Assembly: GCA_947629615.1 (NCBI GenBank) | Contig: CANRER010000027.1 | Span: 1 to 13,691, forward strand | Source of the DNA: an uncultured Clostridia bacterium | Lineage (GTDB): Bacteria; Bacillota; Clostridia; UMGS1883 | Length of the DNA stretch: 13,691 nt | Direction: 5' to 3' | Shown: one piece after another, positions 5,253 through 12,894 of the stretch | How positions within the stretch are numbered: the first letter of the stretch is position 1 | How the letters are laid out: every line of letters starts with the position of its first letter | The notes under the pieces: model-generated | Databases searched by the model: none | Told to the model about the DNA's origin: nothing | The model's input: the letters and a program-made list of their open reading frames with translations, nothing else | Translations under genes and position numbers: made by a program

Positions 5253-7944
5253 CTTCGCTCGCCCCGCTTCCCGCGTATTCGCCGTAAATGGCCCTTCTAA
5301 GCTCCTCCATAGCCTCGCCGTAATCGGCCCAGCTTCCGTTTTTGCGGGCGTCCTCGACGGCCTCGAAGGCGCGGGCAACGCTCGTCATGTCGCCGGAGGG
5401 GTTTATGGCTGTCGACTCGTCGGGCAGCCGCTCGGGCGGGGCCTCCGCCTGCCCGCCGCCGAATATCCTGTCGAGCGCGGCGCTGAGCGACATATCCATT
5501 ACCACCTCGTCGCCGTAGGCCACGATAACCCTCGCTACCTCGGGCAGGGCCGCGTCGTTTTCGGTGCTGATATAAACGGGCTCAACGTAAAGCAGGCTGT
5601 CCTCGATGGGGATTACAAGCAGATTGCCCCTTATTACGCGGGAGCCGTTTTGGTTCCAAAGCGACATCTCGCGGGATATATCCGCGTCGGAGTCGATTCG
5701 GTTCTCGATGTGGAGCGGGCCGTAGACCGTTTCGCCCGTGGGGAAGCGGTAAAGCAGCATATCGCCTGTGCTTGTGGAGGCAAGCCAGCCCACAAGGTTT
5801 TCGCGGTTCGACGGAACGAAGGGCTGCATAAGCACGAGCTCGGCGGTTTCGCTGCCGAAGTTTTGAAGCTCCATAAAGTTATAGTACGGCTCCATATCAG
5901 TGGCGTCGTTGCTCATGTATTTTTCCTTCGGGGTAGTCCACAAATCGCTGTTGCCGTAAAAATTGGCCGCGTCGGTCATGTGGTAGCGCAGATAAACCTG
6001 ATACTGAATGTCGAACAAGGCCTCGGGGCAGCGGATATGCGGGGCGAGGTCGGCGGGGAAGCCGCCCTCGGCGAAGGCGTCGGGGTAAATGCTTTGGTAG
6101 GTGCGGACGATGGGGTCGCTTTCGTCGGTGATATAGACCTTAACGTCGCCGCTGTAAGCGTCGATAACGGCCTTCGCGCTGTTGCGGATATAGCTTATGC
6201 CGTTGTATACCTCGCCGTAGGGCATTTTGTCGGAGGCGGTGTAAAGGTCAAGCACCCACTTGAGGCCGCCGTTTTCGTCCACAAGAATATAAGGGTCGTT
6301 ATCCTGAAGCATGAACGGCACGGCCTTTTTCACGCGGTCGTAGATGTTGCGCGTGATGAGCAGGCGGCTATCGGAGTCGATATAGCCGGATATGAGCATT
6401 TTATAATCGAGGTTATCCAAAGCAAACAAAATACGGTTCGCAAGCGACATTTTTATGCCGCTGTCCGCGTCGTAAATTTTGCCGGCAAGCTCTTGGTCGG
6501 TAACGTAGTCGAGCTCGTCGTAGCCGGTGTTCACAATGGCGTAGCTGTCGCTCTCCTCGCCGTAGTATATGCGGGGCTGATTTATCACCGGGTAGCCGCT
6601 TTGGCTGGCGACGGGCATATTGTCGATAACGTAAATCGGCTGGCCCTCGCGGTCGGTTTCGTTGATGATGCTCGCCACAACGCCGTAGCCGTGAGTGTAG
6701 CGCAAATGGCGGTTGATATAGTTTTTCGAGGCCTCGGGCAGACGGTCTTGGTCAAGCTCGCGGGGGGCGATGTTGAGGGCCGTCTTTTTGCCGTTCACCT
6801 CGTAGGGAACGATGTCGGAATCGGTAAAGGTGTAGTAGCTCCTTATGCTTTTCGCGGAGTTCGAGGTGAGCAGAGTGGAGTTGAGGTCGGTCACGCGGAT
6901 ATTCGAGATAGTTTCGTCGTTATCCGCTATGTCCTCGGCGGTGAGGTTTTCCTCGGCGGGGAAGGTCACGACCTCCACGTCGTCGAGGCCGAAGCCCATT
7001 TTGGTGTATTTCATGTTGCTTTCGATATAGGGCTGCTCAAGAGCGACCTCCTCGGGGGCGACGATGAAATGCTGCGTAAAGGCAGCGGCGAGCGTCACAA
7101 CCAAAAGTATCGCCGGGAAGGCCAGAACGCATACGATAACGCGCTTAATTTTGCCCCTGTAAAGGAAAAACAGCGCCAGCGCGATTAGCGCGCAGATTAT
7201 GAAGGGAGCGGCGGCGTAAAAGGGCCGCCAAATTTTAACGGCGGTATAGCCCGCGCCGGTAACGTCGGCCACGGTGGAGTAGACAAGCCCCTCCGCCGTG
7301 AAGCGGTAGGTCATGGCCTTCACCGCGCCGAGAATAAAGATTATCGCCGCGCAGTGGCCGCAAATCGCCTTGTCGCGCAGTATGTCGGCAAGCTCTATCC
7401 CGCCGGCGGCGCACATCATAAAGTAGTTGAAAACGGTGTAGGCGAGAATGAAAATCAGCACAAAGACCAAAACGTCAACGGCCGTCATGTAAAAATCGCG
7501 CTTAAAGAAGAAGTAGCTGATGTCCTTGCCGAAAAGCGGGTCGGCCTCGCCGTAAGGCACGGCGTTCTTGAAAAGCAGGAATTTTTCGCCCAGCCCGTTC
7601 GAGCAAAGCACGCCCGCCGCCGCGCCGAAGCCCGCGCTGACAGCCAGCACGACCTTGCGCTTCATTATCCACACCAAGCCCCTGCCCGAGGCTATTTTGC
7701 GAATGACCGAGCCGTTAAACGCCGAAAGCGCGAAGGCTATTATAAACAGCGCAAGCCCGGCCAGCAGCCTTGTGACGGTGCGCACAATGAACGCCGGCAC
7801 GTACTCCTCGCCCACCTCGCGCACCTTGAGGTATTCCATGAACACCCCGAAGCCCGCGATAACGCCGGCGATAACGGCGATTATCAATACCCATTTAAGG
7901 ACTTTAAGGAACAGCCCCTCGCCATTGTTGATGCTTTCAAGCAT
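5242..7944 (-). CDS. UPF0182 family large membrane protein
   Basis: 900 residues. Seven predicted membrane helices at about 14-36, 55-76, 98-114, 155-177, 194-212, 243-262 and 268-289 are followed by a roughly 600-residue domain, probably outside the cell. Family landmarks (UPF0182/COG1615) are clear: DPLFGKDISYFFF at 135-147, EQPYIESNM at 303-311, then the LTAEDIADNDETISNIR stretch, RELDQDRLPEASKNYINRHL followed by YTHGYGVV, and near the C-terminus SWADYGEAMEELRRAI. The biochemical role of this family is not established to my knowledge. The start at 7944 is preferred over the in-frame ATG at 7950 because GGAGG lies 7 bases away rather than 1. The gene lies 20 bases after ftsY and overlaps the lipoprotein gene by 11 bases, suggesting a functional link with the latter. 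Confidence 0.95.
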   Translation of the reverse strand: MLESINNGEGLFLKVLKWVLIIAVIAGVIAGFGVFMEYLKVREVGEEYVPAFIVRTVTRLLAGLALFIIAFALSAFNGSVIRKIASGRGLVWIMKRKVVLAVSAGFGAAAGVLCSNGLGEKFLLFKNAVPYGEADPLFGKDISYFFFKRDFYMTAVDVLVFVLIFILAYTVFNYFMMCAAGGIELADILRDKAICGHCAAIIFILGAVKAMTYRFTAEGLVYSTVADVTGAGYTAVKIWRPFYAAAPFIICALIALALFFLYRGKIKRVIVCVLAFPAILLVVTLAAAFTQHFIVAPEEVALEQPYIESNMKYTKMGFGLDDVEVVTFPAEENLTAEDIADNDETISNIRVTDLNSTLLTSNSAKSIRSYYTFTDSDIVPYEVNGKKTALNIAPRELDQDRLPEASKNYINRHLRYTHGYGVVASIINETDREGQPIYVIDNMPVASQSGYPVINQPRIYYGEESDSYAIVNTGYDELDYVTDQELAGKIYDADSGIKMSLANRILFALDNLDYKMLISGYIDSDSRLLITRNIYDRVKKAVPFMLQDNDPYILVDENGGLKWVLDLYTASDKMPYGEVYNGISYIRNSAKAVIDAYSGDVKVYITDESDPIVRTYQSIYPDAFAEGGFPADLAPHIRCPEALFDIQYQVYLRYHMTDAANFYGNSDLWTTPKEKYMSNDATDMEPYYNFMELQNFGSETAELVLMQPFVPSNRENLVGWLASTSTGDMLLYRFPTGETVYGPLHIENRIDSDADISREMSLWNQNGSRVIRGNLLVIPIEDSLLYVEPVYISTENDAALPEVARVIVAYGDEVVMDMSLSAALDRIFGGGQAEAPPERLPDESTAINPSGDMTSVARAFEAVEDARKNGSWADYGEAMEELRRAIYGEYAGSGASEDEA

Positions 7945-7951
7945 GGTCATA

Positions 7952-7956
7952 CCTCC
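7952..7956 (-). promoter_or_regulatory. Ribosome binding site deciding the UPF0182 start
   Basis: GGAGG on the minus strand, followed by T and then ATGACCATG. The first ATG (7950) is one base from the site and the second (7944) is seven bases away, so the second is the more likely initiator. Confidence 0.75.
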
Positions 7957-7964
7957 GTTAAAAT

Positions 7965-9116
7965 TTACTCGTTGTCGAACAGCGCGGCGGCGAAGTCGGC
8001 GGCGTTAAAGGGCTGAAGGTCGTCTATCCCCTCGCCCACGCCTATAAACTTCACAGGCACGCCCAGCTTTTGGATTATCTGTATCACAACGCCGCCCTTG
8101 GCCGTGCCGTCAAGCTTTGTGAGGACTATGCCGGTGAGCTCGGCGGCCTTGTTAAATTCCTCGGCTTGGTTCACGGCGTTTTGCCCGGTGGTGGCGTCCA
8201 ACACGAGCAGCACCTCGCGGCGCGCGCCGGGCAGCTCGCGCTCGATTACGCGGTATATCTTTTTAAGCTCCTCCATGAGGTTTTTCTTGTTGTGCAGTCT
8301 GCCGGCGGTGTCGCAGATAAGCACGTCGGCCCCGCGCTTTTTCGCCGCCCCGCACCCGTCGAAAATCACGGCGGCGGGGTCGGCCCCCTCAGTCAGGCGG
8401 ACAATGGGCACATCGTTGCGCTCGGCCCAAATTTCAAGCTGGTCGGCGGCGGCGGCGCGGAAGGTATCGGCGGCGGCCAGCACCACGGACTTACCCTCGT
8501 TTTTAAGCTTGTTCGTCAGCTTGCCGATGGTGGTCGTTTTTCCGACGCCGTTCACGCCGATAACCAGCACCACCGTGGGCGTGGTGTCGAGGCGGAGCGC
8601 GCTGTCGCCGGAGGAAAGTATCTCGGTGATTATTTCGCGCAGCTCGGAGCGGGCCGCGTCGGCCCCGGAGATACGCTTGCTCTTAACTCGCTCGCGCAGC
8701 TCGTCCACGATTTCCATAGAGGTCGAGCCGCCGAGGTCGGCCATGATAAGGGCCTCCTCCAGCTCGTCGTAAAGGTCGTCGTCGATTTTGCGCGAGGGGC
8801 GGAAAACCTCGTCCACCCTGCCGGTGAAGGCCCCTCTTGTCTTGCCGAGGCCCTGAACGAGCCGCGCGAACAGCCCTCCCTTGGGCTTTTCGGCCGTCGG
8901 GGCGGCGGGGGCGGACTGCTCCGGCCCGTCGGCGAGGCCGTTCAGCTCGTCAAGCTCCTCCCCGTCGGGGAGAAACGCCCCCTCGGGCGGGAGCGGCTCG
9001 TCGGGCGCGGCGGGCTCCAAAGCCTCAACGGCCTGTTCGAGGGCGGGCTTTGCGCCTTCGAGAGCCTCGTCAAGCTCCTCGGATTTCTTTTTCTTGAATA
9101 TGTCAAACAATGCCAT
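7965..9116 (-). CDS. ftsY: Signal recognition particle receptor FtsY
   Basis: 383 residues. FtsY is the SRP-type GTPase at the membrane that receives ribosome-nascent-chain complexes from Ffh and hands them to the Sec translocon. Residues 1-80 form the variable acidic A domain (start MALFDIFKKKK, then rich in Glu, Asp, Pro and Ala). The N domain spans about 81-175 and the G domain about 176-383. GTPase motifs: GVNGVGKT at 187-194, DTFRAAAADQL at 217-227, DTAGR at 269-273, TKLD at 333-336, then GTAKGG. The C-terminal GVGEGIDDLQPF segment (359-370) is the standard family ending. GGAGGA precedes the ATG. It starts 26 bases after the smc stop, the usual smc-ftsY order of Firmicutes. Confidence 0.98.
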   Translation of the reverse strand: MALFDIFKKKKSEELDEALEGAKPALEQAVEALEPAAPDEPLPPEGAFLPDGEELDELNGLADGPEQSAPAAPTAEKPKGGLFARLVQGLGKTRGAFTGRVDEVFRPSRKIDDDLYDELEEALIMADLGGSTSMEIVDELRERVKSKRISGADAARSELREIITEILSSGDSALRLDTTPTVVLVIGVNGVGKTTTIGKLTNKLKNEGKSVVLAAADTFRAAAADQLEIWAERNDVPIVRLTEGADPAAVIFDGCGAAKKRGADVLICDTAGRLHNKKNLMEELKKIYRVIERELPGARREVLLVLDATTGQNAVNQAEEFNKAAELTGIVLTKLDGTAKGGVVIQIIQKLGVPVKFIGVGEGIDDLQPFNAADFAAALFDNE

Positions 9117-9142
9117 TTTATGTTCCTCCGAAATTTATTCCG

Positions 9143-12100
9143 TCAGTTGTTTTCCACGTCCTCCAAGCTCATGGAAAGCAGGCGGCTGACGCCCTTTTCC
9201 TGCATGGTCACGCCGTAAAGGAGGTTCGCGGCCTCCATAGTGCCGCGCCGGTGAGTGATGACGATGAACTGGGTTGTGTCGTCGTAGCTTTTGAGATAGT
9301 CGGCGAAGCGATAGACGTTTTCGTCGTCGAGCGCGGCCTCAATCTCGTCGAGCATTATAAACGGCGAGGGCGAAGCCTTTAACAGCGCGAACAGCAGTGC
9401 TATGGCGGTTAAGGCGTGTTCGCCGCCCGAAAGCAGCGATATGCTTTGCAGCTTTTTGCCCGGGGGCTGAACCTCTATCTCGATACTGCTCGCGAGAACG
9501 TCCGACGGGTCGGACAGAGAAACCGACGCGCGGCCCCCGCCGAACAGCTCGGCAAAAATTTTGCCGAAGCTTTCGTTGATAAGCTTAAACCTTTCCGAAA
9601 ACCGCTCGCGCATGACGGAAAGCATCTCGCCTATCAGCTTTTCGAGGCTGCGCTTGGCCTCCTCAAGGTCCGCCAGCTGCGTGTTAAGGAAGTCGTAGCG
9701 TTGGCGAACCTCTTTGTATTCGTCTATCGCGCCGACATTGACGGGGCCGAGGGCCTTTATGCGGTTTTTCAGCTCGCTCACCCTTTTTTGCGCCGCCGTC
9801 ACGCTGCCAACGTCCTTTCGGAAGGGCAGGGCGGTATTATACGTCAGCTCGTAATCGTCCCACAGGCGGGCCGACGCGCTTTCAAAATCGGCTTCGAGGC
9901 GGGATTTCTTTGTTTCAAGGCGAATGGCCTCCTCTTGGAGGACGTAAGCCTCGTCATTCAGCTCCCTGATTTTTTTGCTTATATCCTCTAACCGCACAGC
10001 CGAGCCGGTTTTTTCTTCAAGGCGGGCCTCGGCCTCGGCGCGGAGGCGGGCGACGGCCTTAGCTCGCTCCTCGGACGCGGCGGCGAACGACGCGAGCTCG
10101 TCCCTGAGGGCGGCCGCCTCGCCTTCGGCCTCGCTTCGGCGGCGCAGCTTGTCGGCGTAGATTTCGGCGGAACCGTCTATCCTCGCGCGGAGCTCGTCCT
10201 CGCGGCCCCTTATAACGTCGATGTCCTTTTCGGCGGCGGCGGTTTCGACGCGCTTTGCCGTAACCGCGTCGAGCGCGTCGTCGCGGGCGGCCTCGGCGGC
10301 GGCAAGCTCATCTTTCGCCCTCTCGACCGAGGCCTCGGCGGCAGCCGTCAGGCCGTCGGCGTCGTTAAGCGCCTCGCCGGCCTCGCCGCGGCTTTCGGCG
10401 GCCCCTCGGCGGCGGCTTTCAAGCTCGGCGCGTTCGGCGTCAAGCTTGACTATCCTTTCCTCGGCCATTTCCACAAGGCCGCGCTTCATATCGGCCTCCG
10501 CCCTCGCGCGGGAAAGATTGGCCTCGGCTTCGGAAAGAGCGTCGCGGGCGCGTTCGGCCTCGCTTCGCCGCTCATCGAGAGCGTCGGCAAGGCGGTCTAT
10601 TTCGTCCTCGGCGGCGTCGGAGCGTTTTTCGAGAGCCGCACATTCCTTTTCAAGGGCGGCTATCTCCTCGCCTCGGCGCAGCAGGGCTTGGCTTTTATTC
10701 ACGCTGCCGCCGGTTATGCTGCCGCCGGGCTGGAGCAGCTCGCCCGCGAGGGTGACTATCTTGAAGCGATACTTGTTTTCGTTAGCTATTCTTACGGCGT
10801 TGTCGATGCCGTCCACCACGAGGGTGCGGCCCAAAAGGGCCTCGACGACGGAATCGAGCCTGCTTTCGCGGCGCACGAGGTCGGCGGCGACGGCCACGGC
10901 CCCCTTCTCCCCGAGCAGCCTCGCCTCGTCCTCAAGGCGTCGGCCCCGCTGTGTACTTATCGGCAGGAAGGTCACTCTGCCGAGCTTGTTTTTCTTCAGG
11001 TATTCGATGGCCTCCTTGGCGTCGGCCTCGGTTTCGACAACTATATTCTGCATGGCTCCCCCGAGAGCCACCTCGACGGCGGTCACGTATTTGCCGTCGG
11101 TATTCACAAGCTTGCTCAAAACGCCGACAAAGCTGCCCCGATACCTGCCGGAGCATTTATCGTTCACAAGGTCGCGCACGCTGCGGGCGTAGCCTTCAAG
11201 GTGACGCTCCATGTCTTTGAGCATATTAAGCCTTGCCCGTTTCTCGCCGACGGCGGAAACAAGGGCGTTGCATTCGTCCTTTTTCTGCTCGATAAGGCGG
11301 GCGGCTTCGGCCTCGGCGGCGGTTTTTTCCCTTAGCGCGTCGGCAGCGGCGGCGCGTTCTTTTTCGCACTCCTCGGTTTCGGCCTCGAGAGCGACAAGCT
11401 CCTCGCGGCGGCGCGTCAGCCCCGCGTCGGCCTCGGCGGCCTCCGCCGCGAGAGCCTCGGCCCGCGAGCCAAACGACTCCTCAAGGAAGTCCATGCTTTC
11501 GATTTTCGTCTTTGCCTCGGCCTTAACTCGCTCCAGCTCGGCCACGCGGGCGCGGGCGGCCTCGAGAGCGCCGCTTTTTTCGGCCACCTTGCCGACGGCC
11601 TCGCGAAGCGCGGCCTCAAGCTCGGCAAGAGAGGCGTTCAGCCCCGCGAGAGCCTCCACGGCGGAGCGTTCGTCCGCCTCGGCGGCGGCAAGCTCCCCGC
11701 GGACGGCGGCGGTCTGCTTTTCGTGGTTTTCTATCTCGTATTCAAGCCGCTTTCGGTTTTCGTCGGCGTTCTTGATGTTGTTTTCGGTGATGAGAGCGGA
11801 ATTTGTGAGCTCCGCCGCGGCGGCCTCGGCCTCGGAAAGGGCGGCGCGGGCGGCCTCGAGAGCGTTATCGGCCTCGCGCGAGCGGGCAAAAAGCTCCTCG
11901 TTTTCGCGGGTGGCGTCGGCGCAGCGGCGCTTCGCCTCCTCCAGCCGAGCGGAAGCGTCGGCGCAGCTTTGCTCCGCCTCGGACAGCTGACGCTTTTTCG
12001 CGTCCATAAGGTCGAGCAGCGCGCTGACCTCTATCCCCTTTAATTCTTCCCTCAAATTCAGGAATTTAACGGCCTTTTCGCTCTGCTTTTCAAGCGGCCA

Positions 12101-12706
12101 CACGCGACCCTCAAGCTCCGTCAGAATATCCTTCACGCGAATGAGGTTATCCTCGGTGTGGGCGAGCTTGCGCTCGGCCTCCTCCTTGCGGTAGCGGTAC
12201 TTGCTTACCCCGGCGGCCTCCTCGAACACGCTGCGGCGTTCCTCACCCTTTTGGGAAACAATCTCGGCGATTTTGCCCTGCCCGATGATGGAGTAGCCGT
12301 CGCGGCCCATGCCGGTATCCATGAAAAGCTCGTGAATATCGCGCAGGCGGCACGGTTCGCGGTTTATCAGGTATTCGCTTTCGCCGCTGCGAAACACGCG
12401 GCGGGTTATCTCGACCTCGGCGTACTCGCTGGGCAAAAAGCCGGCGGAGTTGTCGAACACCATCGAAACTTCGGCATAGCCGAGCGGGCGGCGTTTTTCG
12501 GTGCCGTTAAAGATAACGTCCTCCATTTTGCCGCCGCGAAGGGCCTTTGCGCTCTGCTCGCCCATTACCCAGCGAACCGCGTCGGCAATATTGCTCTTGC
12601 CGCTGCCGTTCGGGCCGACGATGGCGGTTATGCCGCCGCGCGCCTCGATGACGGTTTTTTCGGCGAAGGACTTAAAGCCCTGAAGCTCTATACGTTTAAG
12701 ATACAA
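9143..12706 (-). CDS. smc: Chromosome segregation SMC ATPase
   Basis: 1187 residues, essentially the length of Bacillus Smc, the core of the condensin complex (with ScpA and ScpB) that extrudes DNA loops and helps separate new chromosomes. The N-terminal head has MYLKRIELQGFKSFA and the Walker A loop GPNGSGKSN at 31-39. Coiled-coil arms at about 170-500 and 670-1030 are rich in Ala, Glu and Arg. The hinge lies at about 505-670 and includes the GG-S-I-TGGS turn typical of SMC hinges. The C-terminal head carries LSGGEHALTAI at 1092-1102 and Walker B FIMLDE at 1116-1121, then the THRRGTME D-loop/H-loop region. Start: TTG at 12706, preceded by GAGGTGA five bases away, giving the canonical MYLKR opening; the frame stays open to an ATG at 12781, which lies in the promoter. 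Confidence 0.98.
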   Translation of the reverse strand: MYLKRIELQGFKSFAEKTVIEARGGITAIVGPNGSGKSNIADAVRWVMGEQSAKALRGGKMEDVIFNGTEKRRPLGYAEVSMVFDNSAGFLPSEYAEVEITRRVFRSGESEYLINREPCRLRDIHELFMDTGMGRDGYSIIGQGKIAEIVSQKGEERRSVFEEAAGVSKYRYRKEEAERKLAHTEDNLIRVKDILTELEGRVWPLEKQSEKAVKFLNLREELKGIEVSALLDLMDAKKRQLSEAEQSCADASARLEEAKRRCADATRENEELFARSREADNALEAARAALSEAEAAAAELTNSALITENNIKNADENRKRLEYEIENHEKQTAAVRGELAAAEADERSAVEALAGLNASLAELEAALREAVGKVAEKSGALEAARARVAELERVKAEAKTKIESMDFLEESFGSRAEALAAEAAEADAGLTRRREELVALEAETEECEKERAAAADALREKTAAEAEAARLIEQKKDECNALVSAVGEKRARLNMLKDMERHLEGYARSVRDLVNDKCSGRYRGSFVGVLSKLVNTDGKYVTAVEVALGGAMQNIVVETEADAKEAIEYLKKNKLGRVTFLPISTQRGRRLEDEARLLGEKGAVAVAADLVRRESRLDSVVEALLGRTLVVDGIDNAVRIANENKYRFKIVTLAGELLQPGGSITGGSVNKSQALLRRGEEIAALEKECAALEKRSDAAEDEIDRLADALDERRSEAERARDALSEAEANLSRARAEADMKRGLVEMAEERIVKLDAERAELESRRRGAAESRGEAGEALNDADGLTAAAEASVERAKDELAAAEAARDDALDAVTAKRVETAAAEKDIDVIRGREDELRARIDGSAEIYADKLRRRSEAEGEAAALRDELASFAAASEERAKAVARLRAEAEARLEEKTGSAVRLEDISKKIRELNDEAYVLQEEAIRLETKKSRLEADFESASARLWDDYELTYNTALPFRKDVGSVTAAQKRVSELKNRIKALGPVNVGAIDEYKEVRQRYDFLNTQLADLEEAKRSLEKLIGEMLSVMRERFSERFKLINESFGKIFAELFGGGRASVSLSDPSDVLASSIEIEVQPPGKKLQSISLLSGGEHALTAIALLFALLKASPSPFIMLDEIEAALDDENVYRFADYLKSYDDTTQFIVITHRRGTMEAANLLYGVTMQEKGVSRLLSMSLEDVENN

Positions 12707-12711
12707 AATTT

Positions 12712-12718
12712 TCACCTC
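12712..12718 (-). promoter_or_regulatory. Ribosome binding site deciding the smc TTG start
   Basis: GAGGTGA on the minus strand, five bases before TTG at 12706-12704. The in-frame GTG at 12714-12712 is itself part of this site and has no ribosome binding site of its own, which supports the TTG start. Confidence 0.8.
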
Positions 12719-12752
12719 AAATATTCGCGTAAGGAAAATAATACTACATTTT

Positions 12753-12781
12753 ATTATACAATTTTGTCCCCCGTTTGTCAA
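12753..12781 (-). promoter_or_regulatory. Consensus sigma-A promoter for smc and the downstream operon
   Basis: On the minus strand TTGACA (12781-12776), a 17-base spacer and TATAAT (12758-12753) match the sigma-A consensus in every position. Transcription should start near 12745-12747, giving a leader of about 40 bases before the smc TTG. An A/T tract about 12 to 22 bases upstream of the -35 box could act as an UP element. Because no internal terminator or gap above 26 bases was found, this promoter probably serves all eleven minus-strand genes. Confidence 0.88.
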
Positions 12782-12786
12782 GGAAA

Positions 12787-12805
12787 CGGCAAGAAAAATT
12801 TGCCG
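12787..12805. repeat. Short inverted repeat between the divergent promoters
   Basis: CGGCAA (12787-12792), seven A/T-rich bases, then TTGCCG (12800-12805). The six-base arms are perfect. It lies just upstream of the smc -35 box and about 40 bases upstream of the -35 box of the plus-strand gene. It could be a regulator binding site; it is too short, and placed upstream of both transcripts, to be a terminator for either. Chance occurrence is possible. Confidence 0.4.
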
Positions 12806-12844
12806 CCCCCTCCTCTGGCGCGAAAACTTAACACATTCCGTCGG

Positions 12845-12873
12845 TTGACATCGGACGGCGGGTATGTTAGAAT
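12845..12873 (+). promoter_or_regulatory. Sigma-A promoter for the stalk-domain protein gene
   Basis: TTGACA (12845-12850), 17 bases, TAGAAT (12868-12873; one mismatch to TATAAT), with TG one base before the -10 box (extended -10). Transcription should start near 12880, which leaves a leader of only about 15 bases that begins almost directly with the ribosome binding site. Confidence 0.85.
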
Positions 12874-12880
12874 AAAGGCG

Positions 12881-12887
12881 AAAGGAG
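12881..12887 (+). promoter_or_regulatory. Ribosome binding site of the stalk-domain protein gene
   Basis: AAAGGAG, seven bases before the ATG at 12895. Another in-frame ATG at 12889 lies one base from the site and would add two residues before the signal peptide; the spacing favours 12895. Confidence 0.8.
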
Positions 12888-12894
12888 AATGTGC

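Noticed and set aside
5253..5378. A 42-codon upstream extension of the lipoprotein frame to an ATG at 5378.
   Set aside because: It lies within the UPF0182 coding region and would bury the signal peptide and lipobox inside the protein.
4951..7188. A 745-codon open frame on the plus strand opposite the UPF0182 gene.
   Set aside because: It mirrors the codon pattern of UPF0182, lacks recognisable domains and has no promoter or ribosome binding site that I can see.
10221..11990. Long Ser/Ala/Arg-rich plus-strand frames opposite the smc coiled coil.
   Set aside because: They are the reverse reading of Ala/Glu/Arg-rich coil codons; the monotonous composition marks them as shadows.
10020..11990. 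Dense recurrence of short GGCCTCGGCGGC-like words, suggesting a repeat array.
   Set aside because: The words are irregularly spaced and follow the Ala/Glu codons of the Smc arms; they have no constant unit length, so this is coding low complexity and not a DNA repeat.
12787..12805. The inverted repeat as a transcription terminator.
   Set aside because: The stem is only six bases, there is no T-run after the stem on either strand, and it lies upstream of both divergent genes, where no transcript needs to end.
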